Assembly (NCBI GenBank): GCA_050999295.1
Contig: JBPCPI010000249.1
Coordinates: 1 to 30,735, forward strand
Direction of reading: 5' to 3'
Source: JACCQS01 sp050999295
GTDB lineage: Bacteria; Actinomycetota; Actinomycetes; Mycobacteriales; Geodermatophilaceae
DNA length: 30,735 nucleotides
Each line of letters starts with the position of its first letter. Within the stretch, counting starts at the first letter, position 1. This document shows, one piece after another, positions 7,585 to 16,898 of the stretch. A model generated the notes under the pieces. That model saw only the letters and a list, made by a program, of their open reading frames with translations. It had not been told where the DNA came from and ran no database searches. Both the position numbers and the translations under genes were made by a program.

Positions 7585-8517
7585 GTGCGCGTGGGTGAGC
7601 AGCGGGCCATGCCGATCCCCGAGGGTCTGGCCGGTCTTCGTGTCGATGCGGCCCTGACCCGGCTGTTCGGTCTCTCCCGGACCAAGGCGGCTGAGTTGGC
7701 TGATGCCGGGGAGGTCAGCCTCGACGGCCGGGTCCGCGGCAAGGGCGACCGAGTCTCGGCAGACGCATGGCTCGAGGTGCGCCTGCCGGGCCCCGATGCG
7801 AAAACCGCACCCTCGGAGCCGGTTCCAGGGCTGTCGATCATCTACGTCGACGACGAGATCCTGGTGGTGGACAAGCCGGTAGGGGTCGCTGCGCACCCCA
7901 GTCCCGGATGGACCGGGCCGACGGTGACCGGCGGGCTGGCCGCGATGGGTTACCAGATGGCCAGTAGCGGCGCCGAGGAGCGCCAGGGTGTCGTCCACCG
8001 CCTGGATGCCGGGACCACCGGGATCATGGTCCTGGCCCGCAGCGAGTCGGCCTACACCGTTCTCAAGCGGGCCTTCAAGGAGCGCACTGTGGACAAGGGC
8101 TATCACGCCCTCGTGCAGGGCCACCCCGACCCGAGCACCGGCACCATCGACGCGCCGATCGACCGCAATCCCACCCACGACTGGCGCTTCGGCGTCGTCG
8201 CCGGCGGACGTCCATCGGTCACGCACTATGCGACGATCGAGGCGTTCCCGGCTGCCAGCCTGCTCGACATCACCCTGGAGACCGGTCGCACACACCAGAT
8301 CCGGGTGCACATGGCAGCACTGCGTCACCCGTGCGTCGGCGACACGACCTATGGCGCCGACCCGAAGCTGGCGGCGCGGCTGGGACTGTCCAGGCAGTGG
8401 CTGCACGCCGTACGGCTGGGCTTTGCCCATCCAGCCACGGGTGCGCCGGTGAGTTTCACGAGCGCCTACCCGGCCGACCTCGCAGCCGCCCTGGAGAAGC
8501 TGGCGGGCCGGCAGTGA
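7585..8517 (+). CDS. rluD: RluA-family rRNA pseudouridine synthase (RluD-like)
   Basis: Isomerises uridine to pseudouridine in RNA, most likely 23S rRNA. 310 residues: an N-terminal S4 RNA-binding domain (about 15-65, RVDAALTRLFGLSRTKAAELA) and a catalytic domain with HRLDAGTTG (about residues 139-147), whose Asp is the nucleophile. LETGRTHQIRVHMA is the second conserved block. Start is GTG 7585 with GGAG 11 bases upstream; ATG 7609 is the alternative and removes 8 residues. The stop TGA overlaps the next gene as GTGA. The exact rRNA target cannot be read from sequence, so the rluD symbol is by family position. Confidence 0.92.
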   Translation: MRVGEQRAMPIPEGLAGLRVDAALTRLFGLSRTKAAELADAGEVSLDGRVRGKGDRVSADAWLEVRLPGPDAKTAPSEPVPGLSIIYVDDEILVVDKPVGVAAHPSPGWTGPTVTGGLAAMGYQMASSGAEERQGVVHRLDAGTTGIMVLARSESAYTVLKRAFKERTVDKGYHALVQGHPDPSTGTIDAPIDRNPTHDWRFGVVAGGRPSVTHYATIEAFPAASLLDITLETGRTHQIRVHMAALRHPCVGDTTYGADPKLAARLGLSRQWLHAVRLGFAHPATGAPVSFTSAYPADLAAALEKLAGRQ

Positions 8518-9395
8518 GCTCCTGGCTGCCGGACTCGCTGGCCGACTTCGGCCCCGCCACGCTGGGTGCACTGATGGTCGGGGGCTACCTCGTGCTCGGC
8601 GAGCCGTTCGTGGGATGGGTTCTGCACCGCCGCTTCGAGTCGGCAGTGAGGACTGCGCCAGGGGCGCGGCGTTGGCTCTACCGGCGGTTGCTTCTCCTCG
8701 AGTGGGGCTTGGTGGTCCTGGTGGTGGCCGTGTCCCTTGTTGCCCCTCGGGTGGGCTGGGCCGAACTGGGCCTGCGCTGGCCGGATCGGGTCAGCGTGGC
8801 CACCGCGATCGTGGTGGCCGTGATCCTGCTCGTGTCGGTGGTCTCGGTTCGCGCTCTGCGCGGCGGTGCCCTCCGGGAGGCCGGCACGGAATCGGCGGCG
8901 CTGCGCTCGGTGGGGTCGCTGCTGCCGCGTACCGATCCCGAACGCCGCCTGTTCGGGGCTGTCGCATTGACCGCCGGGATCGCCGAAGAAGTGGTCTACC
9001 GCGGCTTCGGGATCGCCGTCCTAGCCGCCCTTGCTCCGTCCCTGCCGTGGTGGGGGCTGATCGCGGCGGCCGGTGTCGCGTTCGGGCTGGCGCATGCCTA
9101 CCAAGGACCGGCCGGGATTGCGACCACCGGGCTGCTCGGTGCGGTGCTGGCTGCGGTCTACCTCGATACCGGTTCCCTGCTCGTGCCGGTTCTCCTGCAT
9201 TGTCTGATCGATCTGCGCTTTCTGGCCGTGTCCGCCGATGTGCTGCCCGGTGGTGGCACACCGTCCGAGGCCACCGAGCCCGCCCCGTCGGAACCGGCCG
9301 AGCCCGCCCCGTCGGAGTCGGGCGCGCAGACATGGGACCCCCGCGAGCCCGGCCGGCACGACACCCGTCCGATTGATCCTGGGCGGCGCCCGTGA
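8514..9395 (+). CDS. CPBP-family intramembrane metalloprotease
   Basis: Polytopic membrane protein of 293 residues in the CAAX-protease/bacteriocin-processing (CPBP) family. Motif 1 is AEEVVYRGF (about residues 160-168), with the Glu-Glu and Arg expected for the catalytic site. Motif 2 is FGLAHAYQG and motif 3 is HCLIDLRF, supplying the metal-binding His residues. Six to seven hydrophobic segments cover residues 10-240. The last 50 residues are Pro/Glu/Ser-rich (PSEATEPAPSEPAEPAPSES) and probably disordered in the cytoplasm. The GTG start overlaps the rluD stop, and its own TGA overlaps the next start, so translation is coupled. The substrate is unknown. Confidence 0.85.
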   Translation: MSSWLPDSLADFGPATLGALMVGGYLVLGEPFVGWVLHRRFESAVRTAPGARRWLYRRLLLLEWGLVVLVVAVSLVAPRVGWAELGLRWPDRVSVATAIVVAVILLVSVVSVRALRGGALREAGTESAALRSVGSLLPRTDPERRLFGAVALTAGIAEEVVYRGFGIAVLAALAPSLPWWGLIAAAGVAFGLAHAYQGPAGIATTGLLGAVLAAVYLDTGSLLVPVLLHCLIDLRFLAVSADVLPGGGTPSEATEPAPSEPAEPAPSESGAQTWDPREPGRHDTRPIDPGRRP

Positions 9396-9928
9396 GCGAT
9401 GTGCCGCAGGCATCCCGGTCAGGAGAGCCGCGCGAAGCGACCGATGAAGACGCGGCGGCTGTTCGCAGGCTGATCGGCGCTTGCTTCGCCGAGTACGCGG
9501 GGTGCGTGCTCGATCCGGAGGGCATCGATGCCTGGATGGCTGCGCCGGCAAGCTCGTACTCGGAGAAGGGCGGCCAGTTCTGGGTGCTCACCCAACCTGG
9601 GGATTTCGGCCTGGCGGCCTGTGTCGGCTGGGCCCCGGACGGTGCGGACCGGATCGAGCTGAAGAACCTCTACGTCAGTGCAGCTGCCCGGCGGCAGGGA
9701 CTCGGGCGGCGGCTGGTGGCCCTGGTCGAGGCGGCCGCTCGGGAGCGCGACTGCGCGACGGTCTTTCTGTGGAGCGACACCAGGTTCGTCGACGCGCACC
9801 GCCTGTACGAGGGTCTGGGATATCAGCGGACGGGCGATCAGCGCCCCCTGCACGACCCGTCGAACTCGATCGAGTATTGCTTTGTCAAGCTCCTCGATCC
9901 GACGCCACCCTCCTGGCGGGGAAGATAG
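9392..9928 (+). CDS. GNAT-family N-acetyltransferase
   Basis: 178-residue acetyl-CoA-dependent acyltransferase of the GNAT fold. Motif A is visible as ELKNLYVSAAARRQGLGRRL (about residues 90-109), with the RRQGLG pyrophosphate-binding loop, followed by a helix and the C-terminal motif B segment AHRLYEGLGYQRTG (about 134-147). The GTG start overlaps the upstream protease stop (GTGA). Last gene of the dksA-lspA-rluD-protease run. The acyl acceptor (small molecule or protein N-terminus) cannot be deduced. Confidence 0.88.
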   Translation: MSDVPQASRSGEPREATDEDAAAVRRLIGACFAEYAGCVLDPEGIDAWMAAPASSYSEKGGQFWVLTQPGDFGLAACVGWAPDGADRIELKNLYVSAAARRQGLGRRLVALVEAAARERDCATVFLWSDTRFVDAHRLYEGLGYQRTGDQRPLHDPSNSIEYCFVKLLDPTPPSWRGR

Positions 9929-10054
9929 AACCGGATAGTAGTCCCGGTCCAAACTTCCCCAGCGCGAGACGAGGCGCACCAGGCGAACCTGCTCTATTCC
10001 AGGCCAGGGCTGCGGGTTGGTTCCATACGGGGCCGTCGGGACCGATAAGAATCC

Positions 10055-10074
10055 GGGCGGGCTCGCGCCCGCCC
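10055..10074 (+). terminator. 8-bp GC hairpin, possible terminator after the GNAT gene
   Basis: GGGCGGGC, loop TCGC, GCCCGCCC form a perfect, very stable stem. It is not followed by a T-tract, so it would be a tail-less terminator or another RNA or DNA structure upstream of dnaE. It lies 126 bases after the GNAT stop. Confidence 0.4.
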
Positions 10075-10124
10075 AACCGAGTGTCGGTCGCGTGCACTAC
10101 AAAGGCAGAGCGCGACAATGACAT

Positions 10125-10167
10125 CCCCCGACGACATCCCCCGACACGTCCCCCGGCACATCCCCCC
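10125..10167. repeat. four regularly spaced C5-6 tracts (G-quadruplex potential on minus strand)
   Basis: C-tracts lie at 10125-10129, 10138-10142, 10150-10154 and 10162-10167, embedded in a repeated CATCCCCCGAC-like unit of 12-13 bases. The minus strand therefore has four G5-6 runs with loops of 7, 7 and 8 bases. This is a degenerate direct repeat 70 bases before the dnaE start. Confidence 0.75.
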
Positions 10168-10236
10168 AGCACTATCCGCCAAGCACCGAGCACCTTCCCC
10201 TCTCGGTCCGATCGAGAACGGAGGTTCCAGGCCGCG

Positions 10237-13200
10237 ATGGGTCACTCGGATCAGTTCGTGCACCTGCATGTGCATACCGAGTACTCGATGCTCGACGGCG
10301 CGGCCAAGCTGCCGGAGCTCTTCGCCGAGACGAAGCGGTTGGGCATGCCCGCGATCGCGATGACTGATCACGGCAACATGTTCGGCGCGTATGACTTCCA
10401 CCGTCAGGCAACCGCGGTCGGGATCAAACCGATCATCGGCATGGAGGGCTACTACACACCGGGGAGCCGGTTCGACCGGCAACCCTTCGACTTCGGTGAC
10501 TCGATTCTGGAAGAGCCAGGCGATGGCGGGTCCAACCGGGGCAAGTCCGCCTTCTGCCACATGACCATGCTGGCCACCAGCACGGTGGGGATGCATAACC
10601 TCTTCCGGATCTCCTCGGTGGCCAGTCTGGAAGGGCAGTACCGCAAGCCCCGCTTCGACCGGGACCTGCTCGAGCGCTACGGCACTGACCTGATCGCGAC
10701 CACCGGCTGCCCGTCCGGCGAGGTCAATATGTGGCTGCGGGCCGGAAAGTACGACAAGGCGCTCGCCGCGGCGGCGGACTTCCGGGACATCTTCGGCCAG
10801 GACAACTTCTACGTCGAACTGATGGAGCACGACCTCGAGATCGAGCGAGCCACCCGCAAGGACCTGCTCCGGATCGCCGACGAGCTGACTTTGCCGCTGC
10901 TGGCCACCAACGACCTGCACTACACTCACCGGGCCGACGCGCGGTCCCACGATGCCCTGCTGTGCATCCAGACCGGCGCGAAGCTGGCCGAGACCAAACG
11001 GTTGCGATTCCACGGGGACGGCTTCTACCTCAGGTCCCCAGCCGAGATGCGGGCCCTGTTCACCGAGCACCCGGAGGCTTGCGACAACACCCTGGTCGTG
11101 GCCGAGAAGTGCGCTGCGGTCACCTTCGCCGAGGGGGTCGACCTCATGCCACGCTTCGACGTACCCGAGGGCGAGTCCCAGGAGTCCTGGCTGGTCAAGG
11201 AGGTCGAGCGCGGCCTGCACCTGCGCTATCCCGCCGGAGTCAGCGACCAGGCACGCAAGCGGGCGGAGTACGAACTCGGGGTGATCTGCCAGATGGGCTT
11301 CCCGGCGTACTTCCTGGTCGTGGCCGACTTCATCCGCTTCGCCCGGGACGCCGGGATCCGAGTCGGTCCCGGTCGCGGTTCGGCGGCCGGCTCGATCGTG
11401 GCCTATGCGCTGCGGATCACTGACCTGTGCCCGTTGGAACACGAGTTGCTCTTTGAGCGGTTCCTCAACCCTGATCGGGTGTCGATGCCCGACATCGACA
11501 TCGACTTCGACGAGCGCCGGCGCGGGGAGGTCATCCGGTACGTCTCGGACAAGTACGGCGAGGACCGGGTCGCCCAGATCGTCACCTACGGCACGATCAA
11601 GGCCAAGGCGGCGATCAAGGACGCCTGCCGGGTGATGGACAAGCCCTTCACCCTCGGCGAGCAGCTGACCAAGCTGATGCCCGCCCCGGTGATGGGCAAG
11701 GACATGTCGCTCTCCGGCGTTTTCGACCCGGCCGACACCCGCTACCGGGAAGCCGCGGACTTCCGTAAACGCTACGAGGAGGATGCCGACGCCAAGGAGG
11801 TGGTGGACCAGGCGCGCGGTCTCGAGGGCCTGAAGCGCCAGTGGGGAGTACATGCAGCGGGCGTCCTGATCGGCAGCCAGCCGCTGATCGACCTCATCCC
11901 GATCATGCGGCGTGAGGCCGACGGTGCGGTGATCACCCAGTTCGACTACCCGACCTGCGAAACCCTCGGTCTGCTCAAGATGGATTTCCTCGGGCTACGG
12001 AACCTGACCATCCTGGAGGATGCGGTCAACGCGATCGCCGCCGCTGGCGGGCCCACGCTGGACCTGTCGACCCTGGCGCTGGACGACAAGCCGACCTATG
12101 AGTTGCTCAGCCGCGGGGACACCCTAGGGGTCTTCCAGCTCGACGGCGGGCCGATGCGGGCCCTGCTGCGCTCCCTGCGCCCGGACTCCTTCGTCGACAT
12201 CGCCGCCGTCCTCGCGCTCTACCGGCCGGGACCGATGGGTGCCAATGCCCACAACGACTATGCCGACCGCAAGAACAAGCGTCAGGACGTCGGGGCCATC
12301 CACCCCGAACTCGCGGAGCCGCTGGCCGAGATCCTCGACGAGACCTACGGGCTGATCGTGTTCCAGGAGCAGGTTCTGGCGATCGCGCAGAAGATCTCCG
12401 GCTATACATTGGGCGAGGCGGACCTGCTCCGCCGTGCGATGAGCAAGAAGAAGAAGTCCGAACTGGACGCGCGAAAGATCTCCTTCTACTCCGGTGCGCG
12501 CGCCAACGGCTATTCCGAGCCGGCGATCACCGCCCTGTGGGACATCCTGCTGCCGTTCTCGGACTATGCGTTCAACAAGTCGCACACGGCCGGATACGGC
12601 CTGGTCTCCTACTGGACGGCCTACCTCAAGGCCAACTATCCGGCGGCCTACATGTCAGCCCTGCTCACCTCGATGCGCGACGACAAGGACCGGATGGCGG
12701 TCTACCTCGGCGAGTGCCGGCGGATGGGCATCACTGTCCTGCCGCCCGATGTGAACTCCTCGACCGCTGACTTCGCTCCGATCGGAGGCGACATCCGGTT
12801 CGGATTGGGCGCGATCCGCAATGTCGGGCGCAATGTGGTCGCCAGCATTGAGCGGGCTCGCGAGGAATCAGGAGACTTCTGCGATTTTTTCGATTTTCTC
12901 CGCAAGGTCGATGCTGTGGTCTGCAACAAGAAGGTCCTGGAGTCGTTGATCAAAGCCGGCGCCTTCGACTCCCTCGGGCATTCACGTCAGGGGTTGTTGA
13001 CCGTGCACGCCCAGGCCGTGGACATGGTCTTGGACGTCAAGCGAGCTGAGGCGGTCGGCCAGTTCGATCTGTTCGCCGACGTCCTGGACGACGACGGCTC
13101 GAACGCGGCCATGATGGACCTGCCGGTGCCGACGGCCGACTGGGACAAACGCGAACGACTGGCCTTCGAACGCGACATGCTCGGCCTGTACGTCTCCGAT

Positions 13201-13779
13201 CATCCGTTGCTCGGACTCGAACACGTGCTGGCCGCCCATGCCGAGGTGAAGATCGCCGACATCCAAACCGGTCAGATCGAGGACGGTGCCTTCGTCACCA
13301 TCGCCGGCCTGCTGTCCGGGCTGACCCTGCGTACGACACGGGCCGGGGCTCCGATGGCATCGGCCAACCTGGAGGACATGGGTGGGGCCATCGACCTGAT
13401 GCTCTTCCCGCAGACCTACGCCAAGGTCAGCCTGGATCTGGCAAACGACGCCATCCTCACTGTGCGCGGGCGAGTCGACCGCCGCGAAGACACGCCCAAG
13501 ATCATTGTTCAGGAGATCAGCGTCCCAGACGTGAACCAGCTGCCCCGCGGACCGGTGATGGTCTCGATGGCCGCGACGCGCTGTACCCCCCCGATCGTGG
13601 CGCGCCTTCGTGAGGTCCTCGGGACGCACCCGGGTACGACCGAGGTACGGCTCCGGCTGCTCAACGGCGGTCGGGAGACAGTCCTGCGCCTGGACCAGGG
13701 ACTGCGGGTCAGCCCCAACGCTTCCCTGATGGGCGAGATAAAGGCATTGCTCGGACCGGCCAGCGTCGCACTGATGTAA
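10237..13779 (+). CDS. dnaE: DNA polymerase III alpha subunit
   Basis: Replicative DNA polymerase catalytic subunit, 1180 residues, the normal DnaE1 length in actinobacteria. An N-terminal PHP domain starts at FVHLHVHTEYSMLDG and continues with MTDHGNMFGAYDFH; in actinobacterial DnaE1 this domain provides proofreading. The polymerase palm follows with PGRGSAAGS and PDIDIDFDERRR (about residues 418-428), which carries catalytic aspartates; LKMDFLGLRNL supplies a further conserved Asp. Fingers and helix-hairpin-helix regions follow. An OB-fold lies near residues 1020-1100 (VTIAGLLSGLTLRTTRAG). The ATG at 10237 has GGAGG 12 bases upstream, and the sequence MGHSDQFVHLHVH fits family N-termini. 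Stands alone between an intergenic region and the conservon. Confidence 0.98.
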   Translation: MGHSDQFVHLHVHTEYSMLDGAAKLPELFAETKRLGMPAIAMTDHGNMFGAYDFHRQATAVGIKPIIGMEGYYTPGSRFDRQPFDFGDSILEEPGDGGSNRGKSAFCHMTMLATSTVGMHNLFRISSVASLEGQYRKPRFDRDLLERYGTDLIATTGCPSGEVNMWLRAGKYDKALAAAADFRDIFGQDNFYVELMEHDLEIERATRKDLLRIADELTLPLLATNDLHYTHRADARSHDALLCIQTGAKLAETKRLRFHGDGFYLRSPAEMRALFTEHPEACDNTLVVAEKCAAVTFAEGVDLMPRFDVPEGESQESWLVKEVERGLHLRYPAGVSDQARKRAEYELGVICQMGFPAYFLVVADFIRFARDAGIRVGPGRGSAAGSIVAYALRITDLCPLEHELLFERFLNPDRVSMPDIDIDFDERRRGEVIRYVSDKYGEDRVAQIVTYGTIKAKAAIKDACRVMDKPFTLGEQLTKLMPAPVMGKDMSLSGVFDPADTRYREAADFRKRYEEDADAKEVVDQARGLEGLKRQWGVHAAGVLIGSQPLIDLIPIMRREADGAVITQFDYPTCETLGLLKMDFLGLRNLTILEDAVNAIAAAGGPTLDLSTLALDDKPTYELLSRGDTLGVFQLDGGPMRALLRSLRPDSFVDIAAVLALYRPGPMGANAHNDYADRKNKRQDVGAIHPELAEPLAEILDETYGLIVFQEQVLAIAQKISGYTLGEADLLRRAMSKKKKSELDARKISFYSGARANGYSEPAITALWDILLPFSDYAFNKSHTAGYGLVSYWTAYLKANYPAAYMSALLTSMRDDKDRMAVYLGECRRMGITVLPPDVNSSTADFAPIGGDIRFGLGAIRNVGRNVVASIERAREESGDFCDFFDFLRKVDAVVCNKKVLESLIKAGAFDSLGHSRQGLLTVHAQAVDMVLDVKRAEAVGQFDLFADVLDDDGSNAAMMDLPVPTADWDKRERLAFERDMLGLYVSDHPLLGLEHVLAAHAEVKIADIQTGQIEDGAFVTIAGLLSGLTLRTTRAGAPMASANLEDMGGAIDLMLFPQTYAKVSLDLANDAILTVRGRVDRREDTPKIIVQEISVPDVNQLPRGPVMVSMAATRCTPPIVARLREVLGTHPGTTEVRLRLLNGGRETVLRLDQGLRVSPNASLMGEIKALLGPASVALM

Positions 13780-13784
13780 CCGAT

Positions 13785-13840
13785 TCGAAGATTCTTTTTT
13801 TCCGGGTCGCCTTCAGCGGATCGAAGAAAACTATGCTCGA
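13785..13840. other. AT-rich patch with T7 tract downstream of dnaE
   Basis: A T7 run at 13795-13801 follows dnaE by 15 bases, and AAGAAAACTAT follows at 13824-13834. I see no strong stem directly before the T-tract, only TTCTT/AAGAA and TCCG/CGGA complementarity around 13792-13828. It may be part of dnaE termination or of the upstream region of the conservon promoter. Confidence 0.3.
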
Positions 13841-13867
13841 TCGTTCGGGCCCGGGCCGATTACTGGG

Positions 13868-13879
13868 TAGCCTCAAGCC
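13868..13879 (+). promoter_or_regulatory. leaderless-type -10 element of the conservon
   Basis: TAGCCT at 13868-13873 lies six bases before the GTG start at 13880, so transcription would start at or next to the initiation codon. No Shine-Dalgarno is visible. This spacing is the signature of leaderless genes in actinobacteria. The -35 region (TTCGGG at 13844) is weak. Confidence 0.5.
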
Positions 13880-16800
13880 GTGTCCGGCCTCGCATTCAAG
13901 CGCACCCGCCCGCCGGCGGGGGACAAACGACGCCCAGATTCAGAAGGCGCGAAGCCCTCCGCGCCGGTCCAACGACCGGTCGGGGCGCGGTTTCCGCATG
14001 GCCCGACGAGCGGATCGGGGGCACCTGCTTCCTCCTCGTCCGGCCGTCGGGCGCCGAGCATCTACGGCGGTAAACCGGTCGGTGCCCGATTTCATGCGCA
14101 GGACCCGACCAGCCCAGCTGGGCCGCGAACCGGACGCTGGAGGCTTCGAAACTGGCGATTGAGGTCCAGGCTGGTCGTCTTGCTGGTGATCCCTTTGGTG
14201 CTGGCCAGCGTGCTGGGTGGCCTGCGAATCGCCTCGGCAGTGGGCGATGTCCAAAGCCTAGCAACGGTGCAGCGCCAGGTAGCCCTCAGCGAACGGGTCG
14301 CGACCGTCATCGATTCGGTGCAGACCGAACGACACCTTGCTATCGCTGCCGCCGTCTCTGCCGACGGGCAACGGCGTGACCTGTTCGACGAGCAGACGCA
14401 ACAGGTGGATGCCGACGTCGAGGCGATGCGTGACCTTGAGCCCAATCCCGACAGTCTGGAGTCGGTAACCGGTGATGCCTACCAGGACGTCATAACCAGG
14501 CTCGATGGCTTGCCCGGGATCCGGGACCGGGTCTTCAGAGCCGGTCCCAGTGTGGATCTTGTCATCATCCCCTATACCGAAGTGATCACCGCGCTGCGGA
14601 GATTCAATCGCGTGGCGCTCGCATCCACCTCGGGCCCGAGTGCCGCGGGTATTGGCTACATTGCCCAGGCCAAGGAACAGGTGTCCGTCGAGCACGCGAT
14701 AATGCTGGCGGCCGCCCTCAAGAACGAAATCTCCGCCACGCAGGTTACCCAGCTGCGCGACAGCGCTTCAGCCTTCGACTCCGCCATCCAGAGCTTCTCT
14801 GAGACGCTTCCCGCCAGGGAACGTCAGGTCTACGTCACGACGGTCCGTGAGGACACCTTGTCCGACCGTCAGCGCCTACTACTCATCGGGCAGGGACGGT
14901 GGACGAGCGTTGTCCCGCTGGACAGCATCGCCACCGAATGGGACGAGACCGCGACCACGCTCGGCGAAATGTTGCTCTTGGTCGAGTCCTCCCTGACCAA
15001 TGACCTGCTGACAGCGACCGCGGCCGCCCGTGACGTCGCAGTCACCGCCACCATCCGTGATGCCTCCATCGTCGCGCTTCTGCTTCTTTTCACCTTGATC
15101 CTGCTCGTCTTTGTCGCCCGCTCGGTCCTGCGACCGCTGCAAGCACTGCGTTCCGGCGCTCTGGACGTCGCTCAGCGGCGTCTGCCGGCCCTCGTCGAAC
15201 AGCTGCGCATGCCCGACGGCTGGAAGCGCGACATCCATCCGGAGCCGATGCCGGTACACACTGTTGAAGACATCGGTCAGGTCGCTCGTGCCTTCGACGA
15301 GGTCCACCGGGAAGCCGTGCGCCTGGCCACCGAACAGGCGATGATGCGCAACACGGTCAACGACATGTTCGTGAACCTGTCCCGACGCAGCCAGAGCATG
15401 GTCGAACGCCAACTGCGGATCATCGATTCGCTGGAGAGCGGGGAGCGCGACCCGGAAGCTCTGGGAGAGCTGTTCCGCCTCGACCACCTCGCCACCCGCA
15501 TGCGTCGCAACAACGAGAACTTGTTGGTGCTCGCCGACTCGGAGACCCGCCAGCGGGCGGGGGGGCCGCGACCGGTGCTCGACATCCTGCGAGGTGCGAT
15601 CTCCGAGATCGAGGAGTACCAGCGGATCACGATCGAGAGCGTTCCCGACGCCGCCGTGCAGGGCATCGCCGTGAACGACCTGGTGCACCTGACCGCAGAA
15701 CTACTGGACAACGCCACGAATTTCTCGCCGAAACAGGCGCAGGTGGTGCTCGCGAGTTCGGTGCAACCGGACGGCAACCTGGTCATCGAGATCCGCGACA
15801 CCGGAGTCGGGATGTCGGCCACTCAACGTAAGGCGATCAACAACCGGCTGGCAGTCCCCCCGATGGTGGACGTGTCGATCTCCCGGCACATGGGTCTGTT
15901 CGTGGTTGCCCGGCTGGCGGCGCGCCACGGAATCCTCGTGCAGGTGCAACCCACCGGAGACGCTGGCGGCTTGACCGCCGTCATCTCGGTGCCCAGTGGA
16001 TTGCTTGCCAGCGACGAGAAGCGAGCCGCCGCACCTGCCGCGCCGGCTATTGTTGGCGGCGGCAACAGACCCAACGCGACCGCCAAGACCGGTTCGCTGT
16101 GGGAGACCGCGCGGAACGTGCCGCCCGTCCCAGCCGCGCCGAGTCCGTACCTGGATGAGACCAGCCATGGCAGCCGGGTGCCGACGGGGAATGGCTCGCT
16201 GTCCAGCGCGCCGGGCAGTGATCCGCGCTTCGCTGTTGCCGACACCTCCACCTTGAATGCCTCGAGGTTGAATGCCGCGACCAATGGCCCGACACGCACC
16301 GAGCAGATGCAGGACCTGTTCGCCGCGGCGGTGCCCAGCGGTGACCAGTCAACCGACTTCTTCTCCAGCCTTTCGCCAGGCCCATCTTCCGGTCCGGATC
16401 CTGATGAGGCGACACCGATCTTCCAGGAGATGCGCTCGGCGTGGTTCCGCCAGTGGCCAGGGTTACTCGATACCGCCCAGCAGGGCTCAGGGGACGCGCA
16501 TCCAGCCAGCTCGGAGCCGGAACTCGCGGCGGACTTCGGTTCACCGGCCGACGAAGGCTGGCAGGCTGTGGAGCAGTTGCGCACCCCGGTCGAGGCCGGA
16601 ATCACGACAGCCGGATTGCCACGTCGTCGTCCGCGCGCGAACCTGGTTCCTGGCGCCACCTCCAGACCGAGCGCCGACTCCGTTACCACCGGGCGCAGGG
16701 TGAACAACGTCACCCCACTCAGGGACGCAGAACGGGTTCGGGGAAACTTGAGCAGCTATCAGCGCGGAACCCGCCGGGGGCGGCACTCCTCTCCGCTGGA

Positions 16801-16885
16801 AGACTCAGAGCGATCGAGCAGTGACCCGACACGCAACGGGATGGGCCGTCACGGCGGGCTGCCGACCCCCCAGGAGCGGCAATGA
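13880..16885 (+). CDS. cvnA: conservon sensor histidine kinase (CvnA-like)
   Basis: First component of a four-gene conservon, 1001 residues. Order: basic, disordered N-terminus (1-95); TM1 (about 98-118); an extracytoplasmic nitrate-sensing-like helical domain (about 120-390); TM2 (about 395-416); HAMP; a dimerisation region (FVNLSRRSQSMVERQLRIID, about 495-515, then LFRLDHLATRMRRN); and a HATPase domain with N-box ELLDNATNFSP (about 606) and G1 box RDTGVGMS (about 638). A disordered Pro/Ser/Thr-rich tail covers about 716-1001. The usual H-box sequence is absent; LDHLATRMRR has the only obvious conserved His, as in related CvnA proteins. It probably signals through the Roadblock/GTPase partners rather than a response regulator, none of which is nearby. 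Start GTG 13880 fits the leaderless promoter. Confidence 0.9.
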   Translation: MSGLAFKRTRPPAGDKRRPDSEGAKPSAPVQRPVGARFPHGPTSGSGAPASSSSGRRAPSIYGGKPVGARFHAQDPTSPAGPRTGRWRLRNWRLRSRLVVLLVIPLVLASVLGGLRIASAVGDVQSLATVQRQVALSERVATVIDSVQTERHLAIAAAVSADGQRRDLFDEQTQQVDADVEAMRDLEPNPDSLESVTGDAYQDVITRLDGLPGIRDRVFRAGPSVDLVIIPYTEVITALRRFNRVALASTSGPSAAGIGYIAQAKEQVSVEHAIMLAAALKNEISATQVTQLRDSASAFDSAIQSFSETLPARERQVYVTTVREDTLSDRQRLLLIGQGRWTSVVPLDSIATEWDETATTLGEMLLLVESSLTNDLLTATAAARDVAVTATIRDASIVALLLLFTLILLVFVARSVLRPLQALRSGALDVAQRRLPALVEQLRMPDGWKRDIHPEPMPVHTVEDIGQVARAFDEVHREAVRLATEQAMMRNTVNDMFVNLSRRSQSMVERQLRIIDSLESGERDPEALGELFRLDHLATRMRRNNENLLVLADSETRQRAGGPRPVLDILRGAISEIEEYQRITIESVPDAAVQGIAVNDLVHLTAELLDNATNFSPKQAQVVLASSVQPDGNLVIEIRDTGVGMSATQRKAINNRLAVPPMVDVSISRHMGLFVVARLAARHGILVQVQPTGDAGGLTAVISVPSGLLASDEKRAAAPAAPAIVGGGNRPNATAKTGSLWETARNVPPVPAAPSPYLDETSHGSRVPTGNGSLSSAPGSDPRFAVADTSTLNASRLNAATNGPTRTEQMQDLFAAAVPSGDQSTDFFSSLSPGPSSGPDPDEATPIFQEMRSAWFRQWPGLLDTAQQGSGDAHPASSEPELAADFGSPADEGWQAVEQLRTPVEAGITTAGLPRRRPRANLVPGATSRPSADSVTTGRRVNNVTPLRDAERVRGNLSSYQRGTRRGRHSSPLEDSERSSSDPTRNGMGRHGGLPTPQERQ

Positions 16886-16898
16886 CTTTGGAGATACA

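Larger units (their letters stand above)
9929..10236. other. dnaE upstream intergenic region
   Basis: 308 bases without a convincing gene. It holds a perfect 8-bp hairpin (10055-10074) and a cluster of four C-tracts (10125-10167). No clear TTGNNN-17-TANNNT promoter could be placed. A GGAGG Shine-Dalgarno at 10220-10224 serves dnaE. Confidence 0.6.

Noticed and set aside
7174..8571. 465-residue minus-strand ORF opposite lspA and the pseudouridine synthase
   Set aside because: Shadow of two genes with clear catalytic motifs.
9994..11853. 619-residue minus-strand ORF opposite dnaE
   Set aside because: Shadow frame; dnaE has all its family motifs, and no family pattern is seen in the antisense product.
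13785..13840. Classical intrinsic terminator after dnaE
   Set aside because: There is a T7 tract but no convincing stem directly before it; listed only as an AT-rich patch.
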